64,000 bases of DNA from Oscillatoria princeps RMCB-10. Its GTDB lineage: Bacteria > Cyanobacteriota > Cyanobacteriia > Cyanobacteriales > Oscillatoriaceae. Below, piece after piece: positions 33,404 to 41,827 of this stretch. Both the position numbers and the translations under genes were made by a program. The notes under the pieces are model-generated. The model saw only the letters and a list, made by a program, of their open reading frames with translations, did not search any database and was not told the DNA's origin. The stretch is taken from contig JAHHHT010000005.1 in NCBI GenBank assembly GCA_019359235.1, forward strand, positions 289,810 through 353,809, written 5' to 3'. Positions within the stretch are counted from its first letter, which is position 1; each line of letters starts with the position of its first letter.

Positions 33404-35392
33404 TCACTCCGGGGAATCAGAAACAGATTGCTGGCGGATAGGAATTTCTATGACAAACTCCGATCCCTGACCGGGTTCGGAAAAACATTTCAATTCGCCG
33501 CCGTGTCGTTCCACCACAATCTGGTAACTGATCGACAGCCCCAGACCGGTGCCCTTCCCGACAGGTTTCGTCGTAAAGAAGGGATCGAACAGCCGGCGGC
33601 GCACAGCCTCACTCATGCCAGGGCCATTGTCGGCAATCGCGATCCGAACAAATTGGCAACTGGGCACAGGGCATTGGGCACTGGGCATTGCTGATTTTTC
33701 TTCTTCCCGATCCCCCATTCCCGATCCCCCATTCCCCACTTCGGTGCGAATCCGAATCGCCGGCGCTGGGCGCTGGGCGCTGGGCGCTGGGCATTGCCGG
33801 TCCCCCACGACCGATGCCCGATGCCCCATTTCCAAGGCATCAATGGCGTTGGCCAGGACATTCATAAACACCTGGTTGAGCTGACCGGCATAGCACTCCA
33901 CCAAAGGCAGGTCGCCATATTCTTTAACCACCTCAATTGCAACCTGCCCCGCTTTCGCCTTTAGCCGGCTGTTGAGAATCAGCAGCGTGCTGTCAATGCC
34001 TTCGTGAATATTCACCGGCTTCTTCTGCGCTTCGTCCAAACGGGAGAAGGTGCGCAGCGAAAGCACAATCTGGCGGATGCGGTCAGCCCCCAACTCCATA
34101 GAAGCCAGCAGTTTCGGCAAGTCTTCCATCAAGAAATCCAGGTCAATGCCCTCTCGTTTTTCTTGAATTTCCGCCACGGGATTGGGGTAGCACTCCTCGT
34201 AGAGCTGCACGAGTTCCAGCAAGTCTTTTGTGTATTGAGTGGCGTGGGCGAGATTGCCGTAGATAAAGTTAATGGGGTTGTTAATTTCGTGGGCCACACC
34301 GGCAACCATCTGCCCCAAACTGGACATTTTTTCTGTCTGCACCACAAGGCTCTGCGTGCGCTGCAACTCGCGCAAAGTTTTTTCCAGCTGCTGCGCTTGC
34401 TCCCGGAATCGAGCTTCCGATTTCCGCAGCGCCGACTCAGCAGCTTTGCGCTCAGTAATGTCCAGCCCCACCGAAAAAATGAAATCTAATTCACCGCAAG
34501 TCTTGAACACCGGCCTAGTGTGCCACTCTACCAGCAATTCTCGGCCATCCTCAGTCAAGATGCGGCTCTCGCCCGAAGCGCTTTGTTTCCGCTGCACCTG
34601 ACTTTTAAAGTCCTCAAAAACCCTCTCCCGATCCGCCTCAGGCACAAATCTCGACAGATAGTCCGTATCTACCACTTCATCCAAAGTGTAGCCCAGAGCG
34701 CCCAGCATCGCTTGATTCATCATCAGGGTTTTCCCTTCAGCGCTGAGGGCGACAAAAAAAGCGGGAGAAGTTTCTACGAGAGTTTTGCTGAAGTCCCTTT
34801 CTTTCCTGAGAGCCTCCTCCGCCCGCAGCCGGTCGGTCACGTCGCGCAGTAAAATCAGAAAAGCAATTGTCCCCTCCCATTCTGTTTCCACCACCCGCAT
34901 GTCCGCAACGGCTTTTTCGCCCCTCACCCGCATAACGTCAACCAGGGTTTGCACCACCCGCATGTCTCCAGTGCCGGTTGTCCCACCCACTGACATAATC
35001 GCCGTGTCAATCTCGCAAGCTTGCCTCTCCAGGACAAAAGTGCCGAACAGCTGTTGGCCCAACAGTTCCTCAATCTTGCAGTTAAAAAGAGATTCCGTTG
35101 CTGGGTTGGCAAAACGGACAATCCCCTGACAGTCTACAATAATGATGCTGTCAGCATTCTTGTCGATAACGCTGCTGAAGCGAGCCTCGACCAATTGCAA
35201 CTCTCGCTTTTGCTGTTGCAGCTCCAGTTGCATCTGGTGCAAGTCCAGCGCTTGACGGATTGAGTTGATCAGCCCGTGAGAAGATTTCAAAGTGTGACTG
35301 TCTGTCGATTCCCTATTCCGGCCAAACTGTCTCTCCACTCCCAGCTTGCCTCTAGCAATACTCACAACTTTGTCCCTGCCGGCAATAAACAT
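33404..35392 (-). CDS. PAS-domain histidine kinase with repeat insertion in the ATPase domain
   Basis: A 662-residue cytoplasmic kinase. A coiled coil (about 50-70) is followed by two PAS domains (about 70-200, FSSVIDKNADSIIIVDCQGIVRFAN; about 205-325, ending DITERKAAE). Another coiled coil leads to HisKA with GVAHEINNPINFIYGNL (His about 367). The ATPase domain has the N box NQVFMNVLANAIDAL, then about 60 extra residues (GHRASVVGDRQCPAPSAQRP..., about 525-585), then DNGPGM and GKGTGLGLSISYQIV. The extra residues come from tandem GGGCATTGGGCACTGGGCATT-like intergenic repeat DNA (33651-33830) and are far shorter in the paralogue at 1808-3220. The insertion falls in a loop between N and G1 boxes, so activity may survive. 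No receiver or output partner lies next to it. Confidence 0.9.
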   Translation of the reverse strand: MFIAGRDKVVSIARGKLGVERQFGRNRESTDSHTLKSSHGLINSIRQALDLHQMQLELQQQKRELQLVEARFSSVIDKNADSIIIVDCQGIVRFANPATESLFNCKIEELLGQQLFGTFVLERQACEIDTAIMSVGGTTGTGDMRVVQTLVDVMRVRGEKAVADMRVVETEWEGTIAFLILLRDVTDRLRAEEALRKERDFSKTLVETSPAFFVALSAEGKTLMMNQAMLGALGYTLDEVVDTDYLSRFVPEADRERVFEDFKSQVQRKQSASGESRILTEDGRELLVEWHTRPVFKTCGELDFIFSVGLDITERKAAESALRKSEARFREQAQQLEKTLRELQRTQSLVVQTEKMSSLGQMVAGVAHEINNPINFIYGNLAHATQYTKDLLELVQLYEECYPNPVAEIQEKREGIDLDFLMEDLPKLLASMELGADRIRQIVLSLRTFSRLDEAQKKPVNIHEGIDSTLLILNSRLKAKAGQVAIEVVKEYGDLPLVECYAGQLNQVFMNVLANAIDALEMGHRASVVGDRQCPAPSAQRPAPAIRIRTEVGNGGSGMGDREEEKSAMPSAQCPVPSCQFVRIAIADNGPGMSEAVRRRLFDPFFTTKPVGKGTGLGLSISYQIVVERHGGELKCFSEPGQGSEFVIEIPIRQQSVSDSPE

Positions 35393-36255
35393 ATTTATAT
35401 CCCCCCTGCGTGCGAGTTTTTACGAGCTGTATTTTGCCCTGAAATTTATGCGATATTAACTCTCAAAACCTCCCACTAGGAGAACCTAACTTCTAAAAAT
35501 TCACCCGAGCCGCAAAACTTCCCCGCTTCTGGCTTTCCTTTTGAAGACCTCTTCTAGCTCGGTCAGGCACCCTGGTTTTTAAGCAGCGCTCAAAATTAGC
35601 GCTTTCTAGTATAGGACTTACGCAGAAACCGGGTTTCTGAACCAGCAGTGACTTCAAGCCCTCGTTCCAGAACCAGAAACCCGGTTTCGTCTCACAGTTG
35701 TGCGTAAGTCCTGCAGTAATAAAACTAGATTAGTGTTTTTTCAGCTTTCTAGGGTTTCTTGCTTTATTTATATCTTGAGAATTTTCCAAAGTCTGTTACG
35801 CAGATTACATTTTTATAAATTTTAATGTTTTTCAAAGCAACAGGTTGCAGTCCCGATGCGAGCACCTGACCGAGCCAGCGGTCTTTGTCCAGAGGCTGCA
35901 AGTCCCGCGCCTTCGTTAAGGGCTCCCCAAAAGGAAACCCTAAAATAGGGCAGATCCCTCTTCCTATTAAAAAATTGCCAAAAGCTGAACCCCCAGCCCA
36001 TTGAGGATTTTCCGAGTCTGCCCTAAACCCAAGAGCTAAGTGCTAAAATCTCAAATTTCAAATTTATTTTCTAATTCTATCATATCATAAATTTGTGCGC
36101 CCAAACCTAAAAAAAGTATAAAAACTTGTAGCGCTGCGATCCCAAAAAGAATATAAAAACTTGAAGTAAGTGACCCTCCTGGTTGCAGGAGGTTGAAGAA
36201 AATGTTAAGATTGGCGAGCCTGAACTGGAAATAGGAAGAAAAACTCATTTTTGGC
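35393..36255. other. Gap carrying a small mobile-like element
   Basis: About 860 bases. 35613-35712 is a miniature inverted-repeat element (own entry). Elsewhere GTATAAAAACTTG-like sequence is repeated at 36113 and 36151, and 35840-35990 is unremarkable. No gene is supported. The promoter of the DUF1350 gene lies near 36180-36240. Confidence 0.5.
35613..35712. mobile_element. MITE-like element, 100 bp
   Basis: Perfect 12-base terminal inverted repeats AGGACTTACGCA (35613-35624) and TGCGTAAGTCCT (35701-35712) enclose 76 bases. Each end is followed inward by an arm of the AGAAACCGGGTTTCT palindrome. GGACTTACGCA-type termini are common on short cyanobacterial repeats. No obvious target duplication and no coding capacity, so any movement would need a transposase elsewhere. 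Confidence 0.7.
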
Positions 36256-37026
36256 ATGGACTGGCAGGAAGTAGCGGGTAACTGGGTCTTCATTCCCCCT
36301 CGACCCACCGGCATCGTGCATTTTCTCGGGGGAGCTTTCGTCGCAACTGCGCCCCAGCTCACCTACCGGTGGCTCCTGGAACAGCTGGGACAGTCGGGGT
36401 ATGCGGTCGTAGCCACCCCGTTCGCCAACACCCTCGATCACGCCGAGATCGCCCGCTCCACCCTGTGGGGCTTCGAGCAAACCCTCAATCGCCTGCAGTC
36501 AACCGGGCGGTTAAACAAGCAGTACCTGCCGGTTTACGGACTTGGCCACAGCATGGGCTGCAAACTGCACTTGCTCACCGGCAGTCTGTTCGACGTAGAA
36601 CGCGCCGGAAATATCCTGATCTCCTTCAACAACTACCCAGCCAGCCGGGCCATCCCCCTAGTCGAGCAGTTTTCCCCAGTCTTCTCCGTCGAGTTTACCC
36701 CAACACCGGCAGCAACCAACGACCTGATTGCCAAGCAATATCGAATCCGCCGCAATCTCCTGGTCAAATTTAACAGCGACGACATTGACCAAACCGCCGG
36801 CTTGAACCAGCAGCTGCAGCGCCGGTTTCCCGGCATGGTAACTCTCGTAACCCTCAACGGCAACCACCTGACACCCTTGGGGCAAGACCTCAGCTGGCCA
36901 GCTGGCCAAGTCTTCTCGCCGGTAGATGCCCTCGGTCAGTGGTTCAGGCAAGAAGTCTATCGCGATTTGAAGCAGCTCAAACAAGAAATTCTCCGCTGGC
37001 TCAATCCCCTGGGCGCTAGGCGCTAG
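36256..37026 (+). CDS. DUF1350 alpha/beta-hydrolase-like protein
   Basis: A 256-residue protein of the DUF1350 family found in cyanobacteria and plastids. IVHFLGGAFVATAPQLTYRWLLEQL is the usual opening block and GLGHSMGCKLHLL contains the nucleophile elbow G-x-S-x-G with Ser about 100. GNHLTPLGQDL near the C-terminus supplies the expected catalytic His. No signal peptide, so probably cytoplasmic. Substrate unknown. Only a weak ribosome-binding site (GGAAGAAAAACTC) precedes the ATG. Single gene, flanked by long gaps. Confidence 0.8.
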   Translation: MDWQEVAGNWVFIPPRPTGIVHFLGGAFVATAPQLTYRWLLEQLGQSGYAVVATPFANTLDHAEIARSTLWGFEQTLNRLQSTGRLNKQYLPVYGLGHSMGCKLHLLTGSLFDVERAGNILISFNNYPASRAIPLVEQFSPVFSVEFTPTPAATNDLIAKQYRIRRNLLVKFNSDDIDQTAGLNQQLQRRFPGMVTLVTLNGNHLTPLGQDLSWPAGQVFSPVDALGQWFRQEVYRDLKQLKQEILRWLNPLGARR

Positions 37027-37350
37027 GCCCTATTCTCGCCGGCAGCAAAAAACCCCACCCCCAACCCGTCCGGTGCGCGCGGTTTCGGTTCACACACATT
37101 TTAAGCAGGGGAGCGGGGGAGCGGGGGAGCCGGGGGGAATCTTATTGGGATGGGTGCAGCTGTCGCCACCTGCCCAAGATGTGTGTGAGCGGCACGCACC
37201 CAGGGCGGGGGCTTTAGTCTCGTTCCCAGCCTCCTTATGGCAGACGAGAACTGGCAGGCTCCGCCTCGCCCTCACTCCCGTTCCCAGAAACAGCCCCTTG
37301 TGGGCTGCCGGACGGAGTGAGGCAGAGCTGTAGAGGGCCACCAAAGCGCC

Positions 37351-37436
37351 TATTCCCTAATATCCGGAAGAAAGCATATATACAAAACCCGTCTAAACTC
37401 GGGCATTTGTGAAAATCATTCAGTCGTAAATTATAT
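37351..37436 (+). repeat. Direct repeat copy 1 (about 86 bp)
   Basis: Shares CTAATATCCGGAAGAAAGCAT, GTCTAAACTCGGG and TTTGTGAAAATCATT in order with 37576-37661, exactly 225 bases downstream, with only scattered mismatches. The interval between copies (37437-37575) is unrelated. Not coding. Confidence 0.85.
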
Positions 37437-37575
37437 AATTTCCAGTCCGGGCGCACAAAAAATGGCCGTGGAGTGGGGTCGGGGAGTGGAGTGCCGGTGG
37501 CGGAGGCCACGATCGGGGGGTCAGGTGGGCCACGAAAAGCAGATTTGCCCCACCGGTCGGTGCCCCATCAGGCAA

Positions 37576-37661
37576 TATTTCCTAATATCCGGAAGAAAGC
37601 ATACATACAAAACAGGTCTAAACTCGGGAATTTGTGAAAATCATTTAATCGTAAAATCTAT
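37576..37661 (+). repeat. Direct repeat copy 2 (about 86 bp)
   Basis: Second copy of the repeat at 37351-37436. The right ends diverge after TCGTAAA. Could be a duplicated regulatory region, a short transposable unit or the result of slippage; no terminal inverted repeats were found. Confidence 0.85.
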
Positions 37662-37811
37662 AAGCACCCGTAGCGGGCCCGTTTGCCCCGCAACCCCAGA
37701 CCGTGTTCAAAAACGTTTATTCTCGTTCCGGGGCTCCTTGTGGGACAGAGAAACCAGGCAACTTCGGCGAAACCTGGTTTCTAAGCGTTTCTCAGGGATA
37801 TGGCGCTCACC

Positions 37812-38480
37812 TCATTCCTTCTTCCTTTTTTCCACTTCCTTCAACGGGCTAACCTTAGCGCGGAAAAGAAGCTTGTCCCCTTGCCGGTAGCCGGTGTAGC
37901 GCACCAGCACCGGCTCTCCAGGCTCAGCAGTGCCCTCCATCAGCTGGTGCCACTGGGGATCGTAAGGCACTTTTTCCCCCACCGGCGCGAGCGCCTCCAC
38001 CCCCCACTGCTGCAGCAGCAGCTCCACCGGGCGCACCAGAGGCAGCAATCTCGCCGCCGGCAAGGCGGGCCCACTTATGGGCACTTGCTGCGCCGCCCGA
38101 GCCGCTGTTGGCCATTGCAGCATCCAAGATTCCAGCACTTGCACGCTAGAGAGCACGAACTCCTGCAGCAGAGACTCTCGCTGCAGCTCCAACTGGACTT
38201 GCAAACGCCGGCACTCCTGCTGCAGCGCCGCATCCGGAGAGGGTGCCGGTGCCACATCCGAAAACGCCGCCAGCAACTCAGTCAGGGAAATCCCCAACGC
38301 CTCACTAATTTTCACCAAGGTATCGACTCGCGTTTGCACAGCCAGCCCCCGCCGCAGCCGAATCAGCTGCAGCTCCGACACTCCAGCTTTTTCACTGAGC
38401 GCCTTCAAACTAGAAAACCCCGCCTGCTGCATCAGGCGCTGCAACTGAGAGGCGTAATCCGGACTCGCAGATTGGGCCAT
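37812..38480 (-). CDS. HTH (XRE-type) domain fused to a GrpE-like C-terminal domain
   Basis: A 222-residue protein. Residues 8-72 form an XRE-type helix-turn-helix: LQRLMQQAGFSSLKALSEKAGVSELQLIRLRRGLAVQTRVDTLVKISEALGISLTELL. A coiled-coil stretch follows (about 85-120, LQQECRRLQVQLELQRESLLQEF). The C-terminal WGVEALAPVGEKVPYDPQWHQLMEGTAEPGEPVLVRYTGYRQGDKLLFRAKVSP resembles the beta domain of GrpE, which has a similar FDPNLHEAV...KGY pattern. DNA binding joined to a co-chaperone-like domain suggests a stress or DnaK-linked regulator; this is inference. It lies directly downstream of the catalase gene on the same strand, but a strong hairpin separates them. Confidence 0.75.
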   Translation of the reverse strand: MAQSASPDYASQLQRLMQQAGFSSLKALSEKAGVSELQLIRLRRGLAVQTRVDTLVKISEALGISLTELLAAFSDVAPAPSPDAALQQECRRLQVQLELQRESLLQEFVLSSVQVLESWMLQWPTAARAAQQVPISGPALPAARLLPLVRPVELLLQQWGVEALAPVGEKVPYDPQWHQLMEGTAEPGEPVLVRYTGYRQGDKLLFRAKVSPLKEVEKRKKE

Positions 38481-38579
38481 TTTACTTATACCAACTTGAG
38501 ACAGACAGTATTTTTTCCGCCCGACGAAAACCCCTCGATGTCCGGGGTTTAAATCCGGGCATCCAAAATTTTAAATCCA

Positions 38580-38614
38580 AAGTAGGGTGCGTTCCCCAGG
38601 AACGCACCCTACTT
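38580..38614 (-). terminator. Perfect 16-bp hairpin after the catalase gene
   Basis: AAGTAGGGTGCGTTCC (38580-38595) and its exact complement (38599-38614) with a three-base loop, 60 bases past the catalase stop codon. The GTAGGGTGCGTT/AACGCACCCTAC arrangement is a frequent cyanobacterial repeat. Probably ends catalase transcription before the HTH gene. Confidence 0.7.
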
Positions 38615-38675
38615 CTGGATCGGGAAGCGCCAGCCGCATTGCTCAACTGGTGCTGCGATATAAAGAGAGAGAGAG

Positions 38676-40136
38676 TTACAGCACTTCTTGGAGGTCGATG
38701 CCAAGCCCCTGAGCGACACGGGTGCCGTAGTCCGGATCTGCCTTGTAGAAGTGCGAGATTTGCCGCAGCTGGATTTCCCGCAACGCCGGCTTCATCGCAT
38801 CGACAATATTGTCCACAAGCCGAGCTTTTTCATCTTCTTTCAGAACGCGATAGAGCGCACCGGCTTGCGCGAAATCATTATCGTCGCGGTGGAATGGAAT
38901 GCGGTCAGCCACACCGGCAACCCCCACTGCCGGCTCTTTATATGCCGGCACTTCCGTCGGGCCGGCAAAACTGTTAGGCTCGTAGTTGACGCTGCTGCCC
39001 CCATTGTCATCAAACCGCATCGCCCCATCTCGCTGGTAGTTCATCGCCTTGCGGGCGTGCGGGCAGTTCACCGGCAGCTCGGCAAAGTTCGCCCCCAAGC
39101 GATAGCGGTGCGCGTCTGGATAGGCAAACAGGCGTCCTTGCAGCATTTTATCTGGCGAGAAGCCGATTCCCGGAACCGCATTAGATGGCGAAAAAGCCAC
39201 CTGCTCCACTTCCGCAAAGTAATTCTCTGGATTGCGATTGAGAACCAGCCGGCCAATCGGAATCAGCGGATAATCTTCATAATACCAAACCTTGGTGATG
39301 TCGAAGGGATTGAAGCGGTAGGTACCGGCGTATTCTTCCGGCATAATCTGCACGCAAACCTTCCAGGCTGGGTATTCGCCGCCGGCTATGGCATTGAACA
39401 AGTCCCGCGTTGCCGAATCCGGGTCTTCTCCCGACACCCGAGTTGCCTCTTCTCGCGTGAAATTCTCAACCCCCTGTTCAGTTTTGAAGTGATACTTCAC
39501 CCACACCGCTTTTCCTTCAGCATTAATCCACTTGAACGTGTGGCTGCTGAACCCGTGCATGTGCCGGTACGACTTGGGCGTGCCGCGATCTGAATAGAGA
39601 ATCGTTACCTGGTGAATGGATTCTGGAGTCAGGGAGAAAAAGTCCCAGATCGCGTTTGGATCTTTGCAATTCGTTTGCGGATTCCGCTTCTGGCTGTGGA
39701 CTAAATCCGGAAACTTCATCGGGTCGCGGATGAAAAACACCGGCGTGTTATTGCCCACGATGTCGTAGTTCCCTTCTTCGGTGTAAAATTTCACCGCAAA
39801 CCCTCGCGGGTCACGGGCTGTGTCGGCGGAGCCTTTTTCACCGCCAACCGTGGAAAACCGAACGAATACCGGCGTCTGCTTGCCAACTGTTTCTAGGAAT
39901 TTCGCTTTTGTCCACTGGGTGACGTCTGCTGTCACCTCGAAGTATCCGCCGGCTCCCGCACCTTTGGCGTGAACGACTCGTTCCGGAATCCGCTCGCGGT
40001 TAAAGTGCGCCAGTTTTTCTAGCAAGTAGAAGTCCTGGAGCAAAATCGGGCCAGGATTTCCCGCCGTCAGGGAGTTCTGGTTGTCGCTGACCGGGATTCC
40101 CCCACTGGTTGTCAGTTCTTTCTTTTCTTCCGTCAT
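38676..40136 (-). CDS. Monofunctional haem catalase
   Basis: A 486-residue small-subunit catalase that converts hydrogen peroxide to water and oxygen. The distal His is residue 56 in [13 protein letters not shown], the distal Asn is in [15 protein letters not shown], and the haem-ligand Tyr is in [14 protein letters not shown]. Length and the missing C-terminal flavodoxin domain mark the small-subunit (clade 3) type. It starts [20 protein letters not shown], typical of bacterial KatA. Cytoplasmic. It forms an oxidative-stress block with Dps and sulfiredoxin on the same strand, separated by a 507-base gap with two palindromes. Many filamentous cyanobacteria rely on KatG or manganese catalases, so the type is mildly notable. 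Confidence 0.95.
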   Translation of the reverse strand: MTEEKKELTTSGGIPVSDNQNSLTAGNPGPILLQDFYLLEKLAHFNRERIPERVVHAKGAGAGGYFEVTADVTQWTKAKFLETVGKQTPVFVRFSTVGGEKGSADTARDPRGFAVKFYTEEGNYDIVGNNTPVFFIRDPMKFPDLVHSQKRNPQTNCKDPNAIWDFFSLTPESIHQVTILYSDRGTPKSYRHMHGFSSHTFKWINAEGKAVWVKYHFKTEQGVENFTREEATRVSGEDPDSATRDLFNAIAGGEYPAWKVCVQIMPEEYAGTYRFNPFDITKVWYYEDYPLIPIGRLVLNRNPENYFAEVEQVAFSPSNAVPGIGFSPDKMLQGRLFAYPDAHRYRLGANFAELPVNCPHARKAMNYQRDGAMRFDDNGGSSVNYEPNSFAGPTEVPAYKEPAVGVAGVADRIPFHRDDNDFAQAGALYRVLKEDEKARLVDNIVDAMKPALREIQLRQISHFYKADPDYGTRVAQGLGIDLQEVL

Positions 40137-40270
40137 GTCTGCTTCTGTTATAGGTCTTTTTACTTCCGACTGCTTGAGCCGGTGAGCCCCACAGGTTAGG
40201 CCGGCTTAAGAAATAATTTAGCACTTTAAATCCCCTTTTACTATCAGACAGCTCTAGCCTTATATAGGGT

Positions 40271-40338
40271 ACTGAGAAACCCGGTTTCTTTAAGAAACCG
40301 GGTTTATGGGCCATAGTTCATCCAACTGAGAACCGCTA
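40271..40338. repeat. Long copy of the dispersed palindrome, inverted to 115-185
   Basis: AGAAACCCGGTTTCT (40275-40289), TTA, AGAAACCGGGTTTA (40293-40306), then TGGGCCATAGTTCATCCAAC, the reverse complement of the sequence left of the copy at 115-185. The match over about 70 bases in opposite orientation, 40 kb apart, shows that a defined unit has spread. Confidence 0.85.
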
Positions 40339-40548
40339 TCAAGGGTAAAATTTCAAGAAAAAGTGGGAAAAAATGATCTCTTCCGGACTTTTGGTGATGA
40401 GTAAAACTTCTTAGTAGCCAGCGGTTCCTGGATAAGGCATTTCCCGCGCCCTGTGCCCTGCGGCCAAAAAATAGGATTTTCCAGCACAAGTGCGGGAGAG
40501 CCAAACAATCTCAGGTGCCAGTTGGGGGGAGATCTGAAACTGCGCCCC

Positions 40549-40581
40549 AGAAACCCGGTTTCTTTAAGAAACCGGGTTTCT
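40549..40581. repeat. Compact copy of the dispersed palindrome
   Basis: AGAAACCCGGTTTCT (40549-40563), TTA, AGAAACCGGGTTTCT (40567-40581), without the longer flank. It lies 63 bases past the Dps stop codon and could form a terminator-like stem of 15 bp. Confidence 0.85.
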
Positions 40582-40643
40582 CCGCAGGACATCTGAAACC
40601 AGAAACCCGACGCCTGACACCTGAAACTTCTGCCCGCTAGCCT

Positions 40644-41135
40644 TTACTCTTGCAGCAGGCTTCTTAACATCCAGGCGGTTTTTTCGTGCACTTGCATCCG
40701 CTGGGTCAGCAAGTCTGCTGTGGGCTCGTCATTGGCCTCATCCACTTTGGGGAAAATCGACCGCGCAGTCCGCACTACTGCTTCTTGCCCTTCCACTAGC
40801 AGCCGGATCATCTCCGAAGCTTTGGGGACACCGGCAGTCTCTGGAATTGAGCTTAACCGGGTGAAGTCACTGTAAGTGGCGGGGGCGGGGAAGCCCAACG
40901 CCCTGATCCGCTCGGCAATTACGTCAACTGCTGTCCCCAGTTCGGTGTACTGCGCCTCAAACATCAGGTGCAAGGTCTGGAACATTGGGCCGGTGACGTT
41001 CCAGTGAAAGTTATGTGTTTTGAGGTATAGCGTGTAGGTGTCAGCGAGGAGCCTCGACAGTCCCTCGGCAATTTCAGCTCTCGCCTTTTCGTCAATTCCG
41101 ATGTCTATTTTCATGGATTTGTCTTGAAGCTGCAT
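40644..41135 (-). CDS. dps: Dps/ferritin-like DNA-protection protein
   Basis: A 163-residue four-helix ferritin-like protein. [26 protein letters not shown] carries the inter-subunit iron site (His in NFHW and the downstream acidic residues), and [11 protein letters not shown] completes the Dps signature. The C-terminal [19 protein letters not shown] is well conserved. Dps dodecamers oxidise and store iron using hydrogen peroxide. Start: ATG 41135 ([13 protein letters not shown]) gives the normal length; ATG 41114 (MKIDIG) is also possible, and an ORF extension to 41213 is unlikely. It lies 89 bases downstream of sulfiredoxin on the same strand, probably co-transcribed. Confidence 0.92.
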   Translation of the reverse strand: MQLQDKSMKIDIGIDEKARAEIAEGLSRLLADTYTLYLKTHNFHWNVTGPMFQTLHLMFEAQYTELGTAVDVIAERIRALGFPAPATYSDFTRLSSIPETAGVPKASEMIRLLVEGQEAVVRTARSIFPKVDEANDEPTADLLTQRMQVHEKTAWMLRSLLQE

Positions 41136-41224
41136 AACACGTTCTCTTTTAACTATAAAGTTCACCGGCTTGTGTGGCTGGTGCCGCTTAACTGTTCTGC
41201 ATCTAATTTGCAAGACAGGCCCGC

Positions 41225-41485
41225 TCAGGCCAGGTGCGCCTGCAGCACGGAACGGGTGGCGCGGCGGACTTTGCAGCGAATCGTCTCGCAGCCCAGGCGC
41301 TGCACCGCCTCGAACCGGTGGCAGCCAGAAAACCCGTAGAACTGTCCATCGACTTCCAGCACGTCAATCGGTTCCAGCAGTCCGATTTCTTTAATGGACT
41401 GCATCAAGGCGGCCACCTTGGCTTGGTCATTCTCTCTCGGCAAGGGGCGGCGAATCTCTTTTAGGGGAATCTCCTCAATCCTCAT
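41225..41485 (-). CDS. Sulfiredoxin
   Basis: An 86-residue protein with the ParB/sulfiredoxin fold. The Srx signature [10 protein letters not shown] contains the catalytic Cys at residue 55, and the N-terminal [12 protein letters not shown] matches the family's opening. Sulfiredoxin uses ATP to repair the over-oxidised Cys-sulfinic form of typical 2-Cys peroxiredoxins. AGGAG lies seven bases before the ATG. A plain ParB-like protein would lack the GCHR cysteine, so the Srx call is favoured. With Dps and catalase it forms a peroxide-defence block. No peroxiredoxin gene is in the window. Confidence 0.85.
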   Translation of the reverse strand: MRIEEIPLKEIRRPLPRENDQAKVAALMQSIKEIGLLEPIDVLEVDGQFYGFSGCHRFEAVQRLGCETIRCKVRRATRSVLQAHLA

Positions 41486-41827
41486 GGCCTATCTCCTCGC
41501 TCTCGCTTCTCTTATAATCATACTCGTAATGACTTCGACTTGCCAGCCGGCAGTCAAGAAATCCTGACCGGAGAAACCCGGGCTGTTATCCGTTTAATGA
41601 ATTTAGGCAAAATTTAAGCGCTGGTGACGTATAATGGCTGTAACGGGCCACTGGCTGACGAGCGCCGCGCTAGCGAAAAGCTGATTTTTCAGCAGAACTT
41701 AAGAGGATAGTGTTACAAGGGACACAGCCGCACATCTTGCCGCAAGCGTTTAATTTATATTAAGGTGGTTTACAAGCGCCCCAGAAATGCGCCTTCTATC
41801 CAGAGAAGGATTTTTGTGAGACAGTCC

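Larger units (their letters stand above)
37027..37811. other. Gap with a long direct repeat
   Basis: About 785 bases with no gene. It contains the 86-base direct repeat given separately. 37105-37135 is a GGGGAGC tandem, 37200-37330 is made of inverted GC-rich repeats with CCGTTCCCAGAAAC and CCCTTGTGGG, and 37741-37783 is a decayed AGAAACC/GGTTTCT inverted pair just before the HTH gene's stop codon. Confidence 0.55.
40137..40643. other. Gap between catalase and Dps genes
   Basis: 507 bases with no gene, holding the two palindromic repeats listed separately (40271-40338 and 40549-40581). The catalase promoter should lie at 40150-40260, where AT-rich sequence occurs, but no box is convincing. 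Nothing else seen. Confidence 0.5.

Noticed and set aside
36051..36480. Minus-strand frames overlapping the start of the DUF1350 gene
   Set aside because: They overlap a clear hydrolase gene and lack recognisable sequence.
38688..39593. 301-codon plus-strand frame opposite catalase
   Set aside because: No recognisable sequence; catalase on the minus strand has every active-site residue.
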